Below, piece after piece: positions 20,174 through 28,347 of a DNA stretch of 40,404 bases. Numbering within the stretch: the first letter of the stretch is position 1; each line of letters begins with the position of its first letter. The notes below the pieces were generated by a model. That model did not search any database and was not told where the DNA came from. It saw nothing but the letters and a program-made list of their open reading frames with translations. The position numbers and the translations under genes were made by a program. Source of the DNA: a virus. The stretch is from positions 1-40,404 of the IMG/VR virus record IMGVR_UViG_3300025326_000100; one strand, 5' to 3'.

Positions 20174-21439
20174 ATGGCAAGACTTGATACGACCGTAGTT
20201 GCTGGACTCTTCAATGCCCTCTACCCCGATGGCATCGAGGAACTCATCATGGGCGAGAGCCCCATCCTTGGCATGATTGGCAAGGAGATTGACGTTTGGG
20301 ACGGCCTAGGAGGCCTCTCAAAAGACCTTCTGTGGGACGTTGCCCTTGGCACGGGGGCAAGCGGAAGCTACGCCGTAGCCTACGCAAACCCTGGCAACAA
20401 CACCTATGCACGACCCCACGTCACTCGAGGCCGTCTCTTCGCAGTGCGGCAGATTGACCATGAGTCATGGCGCGCATCGAAGGGCAACAATCGAGCGTAT
20501 CGCGACCTGGTGAAAGAAGCTTCCAAGGGCGCAATCCGTGAACTCAAGAAGCGGGTCAGTTCGTTGCTGCCCGGCAATGCGGGCGGTGTTATTGGTCGCA
20601 TTTCGGCAGGGTCTAACGTTGGAACCGCAACTATTACCCTGTCAGACATTTCGCAGATCATCAACTTTGGCCCCAGCATGCGCGTGCAGGCCGTCGACCC
20701 TGCTACGATGACACTGCGCAGTGCCGGAGCGGTTGCAACGCTGACCGCTACTGGAATCAACTTCGACACCGGAGAGCTCACATTCACCGGAAACCTCACG
20801 GCCGCCATTGCTGCCGCAGTAGCGAGCGACTACCTCGTTCCTGAGGGCGATTTGGGCAACGTGCCGACGAACATGGAGGCATGGAACCCGCGTACATTGA
20901 TCGCGGTTGGCGCTGGCGATTCGTTCTTCGGAATCGATCGCGGCGGAAACTCGCTCATGCAAGGATTCCGTTGGACAGCCACGACCGGCACGATCGATGA
21001 GATTGCGGTCGAAGCGGCGGCGCGCCATCAGAGCATGGGTGGCGAGCACGACACGCTGCTTATCAACCCGCGCGACATGGCGACGCTGAACCTGAATCTG
21101 TTCAAGGCCATCACGGTCAACGCGCAATCGAGTCGAGGCAAGGAACTCGCTACCGTTGCCTACGACGGGATCATTATCAAGACCGGAAAGGGCGACATCA
21201 AGGCGTTCTCCGATCCGTTCCAGCCTCGTGGGCGCATGCGCTTGACGCGTATGGGTTCGTGGAAGATCTGGAGCCTCGGGGAAATGTTCGGGCTCATGGA
21301 TGAAGGCATGGGCAAGGACGGAATGCTTCGCATTGCTGGCGCAGACGCCTCGTACATGGTGTTTGGTGGCGCATGGCAGATGGTCAACGAGTGCCCGCGC
21401 GACTCGTTCAACATTGGGCTCCCTGGAGCACCAGCATAA
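20174..21439 (+). CDS. Major capsid protein
   Basis: 421 residues, starting MARLDTTVVAGLFNALYPDG. It directly follows the scaffold gene and ends with FNIGLPGAPA. The body has TVVAGLFNALYPDGIEELIM, WDVALGTGASGSYAVAYANP and DTLLINPRDMATLNLNLFKA, which I read as an HK97-fold coat of the podovirus type. No propeptide is obvious, in line with a separate scaffold. Its length fits typical coats. Confidence 0.75.
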   Translation: MARLDTTVVAGLFNALYPDGIEELIMGESPILGMIGKEIDVWDGLGGLSKDLLWDVALGTGASGSYAVAYANPGNNTYARPHVTRGRLFAVRQIDHESWRASKGNNRAYRDLVKEASKGAIRELKKRVSSLLPGNAGGVIGRISAGSNVGTATITLSDISQIINFGPSMRVQAVDPATMTLRSAGAVATLTATGINFDTGELTFTGNLTAAIAAAVASDYLVPEGDLGNVPTNMEAWNPRTLIAVGAGDSFFGIDRGGNSLMQGFRWTATTGTIDEIAVEAAARHQSMGGEHDTLLINPRDMATLNLNLFKAITVNAQSSRGKELATVAYDGIIIKTGKGDIKAFSDPFQPRGRMRLTRMGSWKIWSLGEMFGLMDEGMGKDGMLRIAGADASYMVFGGAWQMVNECPRDSFNIGLPGAPA

Positions 21440-21478
21440 TCCTGACCTGAACTAGACCAACCAACGACAACAACTCGA

Positions 21479-21499
21479 GGGGCCTGCTTGCGGGGCCCC
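21479..21499 (+). terminator. GC hairpin after the capsid gene
   Basis: GGGGCC (21479-21484) pairs with GGCCCC (21494-21499) in the 75-base gap after the capsid gene, just before an AGGAAAG ribosome site. With no T run, it is more likely an attenuator or an mRNA-stability element, keeping capsid mRNA levels above those of the downstream genes. Confidence 0.5.
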
Positions 21500-21514
21500 A
21501 GTTCAGGAAAGAAA

Positions 21515-21865
21515 ATGATCCAACCACTGCAAACGACTCTCCGAAAGAGAGTATTTCTTGCCGGCTCCTTCGAGACCGACGCAGCCAACGCTCCGCCGAA
21601 TCAGCTTGGTGATGGTGTGGTCACGCACAGCGCTACGGGCGTGTGGCTCATCACTCTCAATCGCAACTACGGAGTCATGGAAAGCGGAACGCTGTCCGTT
21701 GACTCGCTCACCGGGGACCAGGTCGTGCGCGGACTGAAGTACTCCAATTCATCCGGTGTCACGGTCTTGACGGCGGAAGTGATTGACGTGTCCGGCGCTG
21801 CCCTCGCCGACATCGATGGCCCTCGCATCAACTGGCAAGCCGTGTTCTCCGGACGGGCGACGTAA
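21515..21865 (+). CDS. Beta-rich head-associated protein, 116 residues
   Basis: Starts MIQPLQTTLRKRVFLAGSFE behind AGGAAAG. It is rich in Thr, Val and Gly (GDGVVTHSATGVWLITLNRN; SVDSLTGDQVVRGLKYSNSS), consistent with a small beta-sandwich. Its position directly after the capsid gene fits a capsid decoration or head-completion protein. No family is recognised. Confidence 0.6.
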   Translation: MIQPLQTTLRKRVFLAGSFETDAANAPPNQLGDGVVTHSATGVWLITLNRNYGVMESGTLSVDSLTGDQVVRGLKYSNSSGVTVLTAEVIDVSGAALADIDGPRINWQAVFSGRAT

Positions 21866-22071
21866 TGGCTCGCTCGCTCGACACCCACGTCAGGGCCATG
21901 GAAGCGGCCATGGGCGTGAAATTCAAGGACCGCGCAGGTGTAGCAACTGCGATGCGCGGCATGGTCGACAGTTGCACAGGAGACGATGATGGCGAAGAAA
22001 ACGAAGACCAAGGGAAAGGGAAAGGGCTGCCGTCAATTGGCCTGATCCTAAGCAAGAGCCGAGGCAAGTAG
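21865..22071 (+). CDS. Small late protein, 68 residues
   Basis: Starts MARSLDTHVRAMEAAMGVKF, overlapping the previous stop by one base. A short helical N-half precedes an acidic run (DDDGEENEDQGKGKG) and ends in a basic tail. It may be a minor head protein. No family recognised. Confidence 0.5.
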   Translation: MARSLDTHVRAMEAAMGVKFKDRAGVATAMRGMVDSCTGDDDGEENEDQGKGKGLPSIGLILSKSRGK

Positions 22072-22072
22072 C

Positions 22073-23029
22073 ATGAACCGCGCAGATCTCCGGAACCAGA
22101 TTCGTCAACGGGCAGACATGGTCGGGTCACTGTTCATCAGTGACACGCTCGAGCTCAACCCATGGATCGATGACGCGACCGGAGATCTGTACGACTTCCT
22201 CGCGCGAAGCTACGGCGACACGAAGTACGCAAAGTCGGAATGGATCAACGTCGGGCCACTCGAGAACAACGTCGAGGGCTCGACGGATCCTGCAGTTGCA
22301 TGGCCCAAGCTCGGGACAGCTCTCACAGCCACATCCTACGGTGGTTACGTTCTGAGCGCTCAACTCACGGCAGACCAAGGTGTCGTTTCGAAGTACACGC
22401 TACCCGACGACTTTCAGCGCTTGGTACGTGTTCACTTCGTACCTGGATATGTCGAGAAGACATCCGCGGTCAACACACCTTCGGGAATGCAGTACGGCCC
22501 AGAATGGCGCCTCGTGGCGAGCCAATCGGAGTTCTTCCCACTCGAACCAATGGACTTGACGGGTCGCGTCGTTGACATGCGTCCGGTGAATTGGCTGCAA
22601 ACCACCGTCAACTACCGCCTGCATTGCGGGCCACATCGTATCGTATTCGGAGCGCTTGACCAGAACGGGGATCCTGTTGGCTCCGACTCGAGATGGATCC
22701 CAAACGCAGCGATTGACTTCCTGCCGGTTCCGCAGGAACGCTACGCGGTGCAGGTCTTCTATGTCCCGAAACCGCACCTGCTTTCGAACGACACCGAGCT
22801 GTTCGCGTACGAGCATGACGAATGGGTGATCTGCGAATGCGCCGCTCGATGTCTCGAGAAGCAACGTTCACCTGAAGCGGCGACGGCTCGCCAAAGCATC
22901 GAGCGAGTGAAGGAACGGATCCGCAACTGGTCTCAAACTAAGGACGCATCCAACCCGCCCATGATGTCGCTGCATGGCGGTGCCGGCAGCACGAACCCTG
23001 GTAGACGTAGGGGGCGCCAATGGCCGTAG
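22073..23029 (+). CDS. Head-tail adaptor protein
   Basis: 318 residues. It starts MNRADLRNQIRQRADMVGSL, and WIDDATGDLYDFLARSYGDT plus SKYTLPDDFQRLVRVHF follow. This matches a podovirus adaptor-type pattern (RxRADM..S.F, IN.S..ELYD.L, LP.DF.KL), as in proteins that sit below the portal. It begins one base after the previous stop and overlaps the next gene by 10 bases. The basic C-terminus (NPGRRRGRQWP) may touch DNA or the portal. Confidence 0.65.
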   Translation: MNRADLRNQIRQRADMVGSLFISDTLELNPWIDDATGDLYDFLARSYGDTKYAKSEWINVGPLENNVEGSTDPAVAWPKLGTALTATSYGGYVLSAQLTADQGVVSKYTLPDDFQRLVRVHFVPGYVEKTSAVNTPSGMQYGPEWRLVASQSEFFPLEPMDLTGRVVDMRPVNWLQTTVNYRLHCGPHRIVFGALDQNGDPVGSDSRWIPNAAIDFLPVPQERYAVQVFYVPKPHLLSNDTELFAYEHDEWVICECAARCLEKQRSPEAATARQSIERVKERIRNWSQTKDASNPPMMSLHGGAGSTNPGRRRGRQWP

Positions 23030-23349
23030 CTCGACGCGCCGTCCAGTCTGCAGCCCCGAAGCCCGTGCATTCGAGTGCTGATGGGGTCGAAGAACTATCC
23101 GCCCAGGTGCGCGACCTGCAGGCTGTCCCTAGCCCGTGGAGCAAAGGGGCCGTGCTCACGTTCGACGTTTCGGGAGCAGGCGACCAGACCGCGAAACACA
23201 AGCTCGGGCGCGTCCCTTCGGGTTGGATCATCACTCGACTCACAGCATCCGGAACCGACTCACCGGTAGTGTCTGAGCGCTCCGCTACCGATGTTTCTAT
23301 TACCCTCTACTTCTCGGTCGCGTGCCGGGCGACGGTACTGGTGTACTGA
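23020..23349 (+). CDS. Small conserved neck/tail protein, 109 residues
   Basis: An N-terminal helix precedes a beta domain (GAVLTFDVSGAGDQTAKHKL, then GRVPSGWIITRLTAS and ITLYFSVACRATVLVY). The HxLGRxPxGW...V segment recalls a small protein encoded between adaptor and nozzle genes in many podoviruses. Role unknown; possibly a tail plug or stopper. It shares TGATG with the next gene start. Confidence 0.55.
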   Translation: MAVARRAVQSAAPKPVHSSADGVEELSAQVRDLQAVPSPWSKGAVLTFDVSGAGDQTAKHKLGRVPSGWIITRLTASGTDSPVVSERSATDVSITLYFSVACRATVLVY

Positions 23350-26300
23350 TGCCCCTGGTTCCTCAAAGGACGTCGTTTCCGGTCACGGGTGGCCAGGAAC
23401 AAGGGGTAGCCCCGGAACTCATCGAGGCGCCATCCTTGGCGCTTGCGCACAACTGCAACTACCTCCGACCGGGGGAGCTCACGAAGCGTCGAGGGTGGCG
23501 AACTAACCCGGAACTACACGCCCTACCGCAGCCCCAGAAGCTCGATGTTCGCGACAACGAAGTGATCTGGATCGGGGAGCAACGGACCACTACTTGCCGC
23601 GATAGGGTCGTACTTGGAATCGATGCGCATGTTCCGGCGGAAGCCACTGAGCTCACCCCGGGGCCAACGTGGCTAGAAAAGGGGTACCTTCCCCGCTTCA
23701 ACACCCGGCGCATTCTCGACCTGGCGCACAACGTGGCTGGGGCGCAAGTCACTGACTTCGATTGCGCATTTGCGGGCAACACCCAGGACAGAACGCTTCA
23801 ACGTGGCGTTGTGCTCGTCGCCTGGCGCTACTCGTCAGTCGTGTCTGGACGCATTGACTACGCCGTGGTCGATGTTGCGTCCGGTGCCATCGTCACTCAT
23901 CAGACGCTTGTCACCGATGCCGCTGCATACGGTCCAATTCGGGTCGTTTCGTGCTTGCACCCATACGGAACGTCGTTCCGTTGGTACTTCCACATTTTCT
24001 TCGGAAGCGGCGGGTGGGAGAACACTTCAGACGACGAAACGGGAGACGTTCACTGGATCTCAATCCTCGCAGCCACGCCAAGCGTGCTTGGTGAGGAGAG
24101 TGTGGTCACCAGTAACGTGACGGGGTTCGATGTCGCGTCAACCGATCCGAGCCCAGGCGGAGGCTATGAGCAACGCGTCTACTTCGTGAGTTCACGCGTT
24201 GACACGCCAAACCTCTATCTTGGTCTTTACACCCCAGCCGTTGATGGAAATTTCGTTCTGCAGACATCGACTCCGACAGCTCTAGCGGTGACCACTGGCT
24301 TCCGTTCGGTGACGTTCCAGGTCAAGCTCGACTGTTCTCCTGATGGGCGCGAAATTGCGGCACATTGGGTGACATCAAACGGAACGATCGAATCGGGCGG
24401 ACTGGTCGGGACTTGGGCCAATCGATTCGCAACATGGACCGCGGGACCAGCATCAAACAGAACTCTCGTTTGCAACGGCGACACATCTCCTACGATAAAT
24501 TGCACGGCCAGCAGTTGGTACGGACTAAGCGTTGGGTGGTCGGGAACCAGTGTCTATCAGTCGACGACCCGATACGACAATTGGGTTATCACCGCAGAGC
24601 CACACTCGGGAGCAACTTCTGGAATGCAGCACGGTTGGGTTATGCGCACCGGAACCCCTCCGGTAGCAATCACATCCGGGCGCCAGCATGCTTTCCAGAC
24701 CTACTCACGCCATTGGAATTACCGTGGAGTTAGCTACGTTGCAGCGATACGCGGAAACGCTTCAGATGTCGTTGTTCTGGAAGTGGTGGCTCTTGAGATT
24801 CCACCTAGTGGCGGGGAGGGAGATCCGCCGCCGATATCCCCGTATCGTGCCGGAAGAGCGTTGCCGGGTGAGCTGGCTCAGCTTGGAGGAACGATCATCG
24901 AAGGCGGTCGCTCATACCCACTGAGTCGAGCTCGCAACTCCGTCGTCAAGTCGCACTACGATGATGGGCGGTTCTTCGCAGCGTTCCCAATCGTTACGGT
25001 CGACGGAATCGAAAGTCGCATTTGCCTACTCGAGTTCACTGCGGTTGACCCGCAGCAATACAACTCCGCCGATCTCGGCGGGGGACTCTACATGGCTGCC
25101 GGGATCCCTTGGTGTTACGACGGAGGCAACGGGCATGAGATCGGCTTCTCGCATCGCCCGCAGCTGTCGGCGCAACTAGGTTCAGTCTACGACTTTACCG
25201 CGGTCACCGTGGAGGTTGGGCCCGGAACTCCATCGGCAGTTGCGGAAGGGGACTACTATCTTGCCTTGGTTTGGGAATCGACCGACGCAATGGGGCGGCG
25301 CGCGCAATCTGCCCCGTCGTACTTCCCTCCACCAACAGCGAGCCCGCTGCATGTCGACGGAACCGCCCCCGGTCAATTCGTTCGCATCCAGTTCCAGACA
25401 CTTGGCCCCACGTCGCGCTCCAATGTTCGTGCGGTATTCTACACGTCGAGTGACGGTGGACTGAACTACTATCGTAGTAGTGCGATTATCCCTTACCAAG
25501 TGATGCCCAGTACGCACATCACTCACGATATGGGGTACGGCGAGTTCTCTCATGTCAACGCGCCCAAGCTCTACACGTCAATGTCGATCGTGGAGAACTC
25601 TCCACTCCCGCCGATGCGCTTCGCTTGCGCGTGGCAAAATCGACTTTGGTTCGCGAATGACTACGATATTTGGTTCTCTCGCGAAGTGCTCGACGGCGAG
25701 GAGCCTGCATTCAGTGACACCGCATTCACAATGAAGCTTCCTGTCAAGTGCAGCGGAATGGCTTCGCTTGACGATAGGCTGGCGCTGTTCGGCGAGGATT
25801 CGATTTACTACACCGCAGGAGATGGCCCGACAGATACCGGTGCCGGAGGGGCATTTTTGCTCCCGCAACGGCTACCATCCGACTTCGGTTGCATTGATGC
25901 TAGAAGCATCTGCAGAACCGAAAAGGGTATCGTGTTCCAGTCGCGTCGAGGAATTGAATTGCTTGATCGTGGGCTCCAGACGAATCTCATCAGCGGCGGG
26001 GTTGATCGTTACATGAGGGAACTCGGGTGGAGCGAGATTCTGTCCGCTTCGCTCGATCCGCAGACTCAGATTGTTCGTTTCGTTGTGCATGCGCCAGGAA
26101 CCGAAGAGACAATGATCTTCTGCTGGCACGCTGAACTGAATGCATGGACTACCGCCTCAGTTCCTCGAGTCTCGAACAGTTCGGGGCGTGACGTTGCCGC
26201 GGGAATCGTTCGAGCCTTCAACGCGAACTGGATGGCCATCGGCGACCGAAACGTCAACATCGCGAACCCGACGTGCTCACTCATGCGTGAGATGTCCAGC

Positions 26301-26771
26301 GGCAAAACCGACGGCTTCACGACGTCCCCGCAGTGGTACGGAGTATCCGGAGAAACCGCGAATATCAAGCTCGATGGTCTGCTTGGTTTTGCGCGAGTGT
26401 GGCGCGCTTACTTCCTGGTGAAGAACCGCGGTACCGGTACCCATGAGACCGGTTTCGTTGTTGGGTACGACATCGACTACAAGACGGCCGATGTATATTT
26501 CAACGTGTCGACTCCGGGTGCTCGTGTGTGGTCAACCGCAGAAGATTTAGCCGGGTGCGCCACGGAGTCACCGAACCATTGGCGCTTCCAAGTCCATATC
26601 GACAAGCAGCAATGCTCTGCGATTCGACTGAAGTTCGCGGACTGCGTGCAGACTTCGGACGCACAGGGCTTCGTTGCGCCGGTGGATACCGACTTCACTA
26701 TCGTTGGGTTCGGGCTCGAATGGGGCCAGGAACCAGGCACTGGCCGCGGTCACTACAGGAGCAAGAAATAG
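23349..26771 (+). CDS. Large tail nozzle-like protein
   Basis: 1140 residues, starting MPLVPQRTSFPVTGG at the TGATG overlap; an upstream ATG at 23322 adds nine residues and lacks the coupling. It is beta-rich throughout. A C-terminal segment (FACAWQNRLWFANDYDIWFS; CSGMASLDDRLALFGEDSIY; TEKGIVFQSRRGIELLDRGL) has the propeller-like repeats seen in P22 gp10-like tail-nozzle proteins. Its place after the adaptor supports this. It would form the tail channel and hold the spikes. Confidence 0.6.
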   Translation: MPLVPQRTSFPVTGGQEQGVAPELIEAPSLALAHNCNYLRPGELTKRRGWRTNPELHALPQPQKLDVRDNEVIWIGEQRTTTCRDRVVLGIDAHVPAEATELTPGPTWLEKGYLPRFNTRRILDLAHNVAGAQVTDFDCAFAGNTQDRTLQRGVVLVAWRYSSVVSGRIDYAVVDVASGAIVTHQTLVTDAAAYGPIRVVSCLHPYGTSFRWYFHIFFGSGGWENTSDDETGDVHWISILAATPSVLGEESVVTSNVTGFDVASTDPSPGGGYEQRVYFVSSRVDTPNLYLGLYTPAVDGNFVLQTSTPTALAVTTGFRSVTFQVKLDCSPDGREIAAHWVTSNGTIESGGLVGTWANRFATWTAGPASNRTLVCNGDTSPTINCTASSWYGLSVGWSGTSVYQSTTRYDNWVITAEPHSGATSGMQHGWVMRTGTPPVAITSGRQHAFQTYSRHWNYRGVSYVAAIRGNASDVVVLEVVALEIPPSGGEGDPPPISPYRAGRALPGELAQLGGTIIEGGRSYPLSRARNSVVKSHYDDGRFFAAFPIVTVDGIESRICLLEFTAVDPQQYNSADLGGGLYMAAGIPWCYDGGNGHEIGFSHRPQLSAQLGSVYDFTAVTVEVGPGTPSAVAEGDYYLALVWESTDAMGRRAQSAPSYFPPPTASPLHVDGTAPGQFVRIQFQTLGPTSRSNVRAVFYTSSDGGLNYYRSSAIIPYQVMPSTHITHDMGYGEFSHVNAPKLYTSMSIVENSPLPPMRFACAWQNRLWFANDYDIWFSREVLDGEEPAFSDTAFTMKLPVKCSGMASLDDRLALFGEDSIYYTAGDGPTDTGAGGAFLLPQRLPSDFGCIDARSICRTEKGIVFQSRRGIELLDRGLQTNLISGGVDRYMRELGWSEILSASLDPQTQIVRFVVHAPGTEETMIFCWHAELNAWTTASVPRVSNSSGRDVAAGIVRAFNANWMAIGDRNVNIANPTCSLMREMSSGKTDGFTTSPQWYGVSGETANIKLDGLLGFARVWRAYFLVKNRGTGTHETGFVVGYDIDYKTADVYFNVSTPGARVWSTAEDLAGCATESPNHWRFQVHIDKQQCSAIRLKFADCVQTSDAQGFVAPVDTDFTIVGFGLEWGQEPGTGRGHYRSKK

Positions 26772-26772
26772 A

Positions 26773-28347
26773 ATGGCACAGCCAACTGTCACATACACAG
26801 CAGACCCAACGACAGGATCGCTCGATTTTACTAGCTGGGCAGCGAAAGGTTTGGGACTGGGCACTGCCGGAAATGCTCCCAAGGCAGACATGAGCGGAAA
26901 GTTTGAGCCACTCAGTCAAGAGGAATGGCAGAAGCGAAAAGCCTACTGGGATAGGCAAGGCGCGTCAAAGGGACTCGAGAACTGGCAGCCAGGAGATCCA
27001 TTGAGCGGAACACCAGATAGTCCATTCAGTGGAGTTACCGATGGCATAATGGGGAAAAATAGCTTCGATCCGAGAGCATACCGAATCAACGAGGCAGCAT
27101 CCGAACGCGATCGGCTGCTTGCGCTGAATGGCCGCACCATGCAGGGGAACCTTGGTGCGCAACTGAACGCGACAATGCTCGGACAGGGACCTACGGTTGC
27201 CGGTCTGCAGATGCAACAAGGAACCGCTCGCGCATTGAGCGACATTGGATCGCAAGCGGCTTCTGCTCGTGGAATGTCACGCGGGGCAGCCATGCGAACC
27301 GCCACGCTTGGCGGAATGGCCAATGCCCAGCAAGCCAATCGCGACGCCGCTTTGGTGCGCGCTCAGGAACAGCTTGCCGCTCGCGGACAGTATGCACAAG
27401 TAGCCGAACAGCAACGAGCACAAGATCTGGCAACCCGTGAGCAAGACATCGGGATCGAAAAGGGCAACCAGCAAGCCTATGGTCAAGCGCTGGGATACCA
27501 GACTACGATTTCCGAGGGGAATGCCGGGCGCAAACAGAAGGGCACCGGAGCCATACTTAGCGCCGGAGGTGCGGCATTGAAGGCTATTCCGATCGTGTCG
27601 GATATCCGGGCGAAGGACGACGTTCACCCTATCAAGACCGATCAACAGTTCTTCGAAAAACTCAAATCCGTTTCCCTTGCTCCCTCTCCGCAGAATTTCA
27701 GGCGACAAGATTCGGCGCAAGCGCGAGCCGACTCGGCTAACGCTGGTTATGGGGCATATAACGCAGAGCAACAACGCCAAGCGGCAGCAGCCAGAGGTGA
27801 CTCGTTCGACCCCAGGGGTTCAACCTATACCGGTGTCGTTGGAACATCCATGCAAGCCATGGGCAGCGGTCTCATGAGTGACGGTCCGATCTATGATGAT
27901 AGTGCGGCAAGCGCGAATGCTTTCCCGAGCGACCGTAAGTCGAAGGAACGGATCCGCCAACTCGAAATGGAGCTCGATGGGCGGGAGCCTCGACAGCTCG
28001 ACCAGCAGAACCCCTACGCCGATGCCCCAGGTTCGGAGCCGCAAGAGAACCGCGAAGGCCTCGGTCCGCTCAAGCCCTACTCGTTTCGATATAAGCCCGA
28101 GATGGCATTGCGTATGTCGCACATTGCCGCCCCTGGCAGTCGCGAGCGAAGCATCGCCATTGCGGACGCGTATCGACCGCGAGCCGGAATCATGGCGCAG
28201 GACCTTGAGAAATCGCCCGCTGGACGCGCAGTAGTCGAGCATACGCCTATTGGTCTGCAGCTCGACGCCAAGCGCGCCATTGGGTTCGCCTTGGCTCACG
28301 AAGCAGGCCTGGACAAGCGGGTTCGCAAGCTGGAGGCGCGAAAGTAA
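26773..28347 (+). CDS. Virion protein with a C-terminal peptidase S74-like chaperone domain
   Basis: 524 residues, starting MAQPTVTYTADPTTGSLDF. The middle is helical and Gln/Ala-rich. The end has LGPLKPYSFRYKPEMALRMS, RAGIMAQDLEKSPAGRAVVE and a closing helix LAHEAGLDKRVRKLEARK, matching the intramolecular chaperone fold of endosialidase-type proteins. Two cleavage-type motifs are seen, SDIRAKDD near 276 and SDRKSKER near 386, where one is usual. The gene lies between nozzle and ejection genes, so it is probably trimeric in the tail or core. Confidence 0.6.
   Translation: MAQPTVTYTADPTTGSLDFTSWAAKGLGLGTAGNAPKADMSGKFEPLSQEEWQKRKAYWDRQGASKGLENWQPGDPLSGTPDSPFSGVTDGIMGKNSFDPRAYRINEAASERDRLLALNGRTMQGNLGAQLNATMLGQGPTVAGLQMQQGTARALSDIGSQAASARGMSRGAAMRTATLGGMANAQQANRDAALVRAQEQLAARGQYAQVAEQQRAQDLATREQDIGIEKGNQQAYGQALGYQTTISEGNAGRKQKGTGAILSAGGAALKAIPIVSDIRAKDDVHPIKTDQQFFEKLKSVSLAPSPQNFRRQDSAQARADSANAGYGAYNAEQQRQAAAARGDSFDPRGSTYTGVVGTSMQAMGSGLMSDGPIYDDSAASANAFPSDRKSKERIRQLEMELDGREPRQLDQQNPYADAPGSEPQENREGLGPLKPYSFRYKPEMALRMSHIAAPGSRERSIAIADAYRPRAGIMAQDLEKSPAGRAVVEHTPIGLQLDAKRAIGFALAHEAGLDKRVRKLEARK

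Noticed and set aside
20642-21127. 161-residue minus-strand frame opposite the capsid gene
   Set aside because: A mirror of strong codon bias in the capsid gene; no ribosome site or neighbour coupling.
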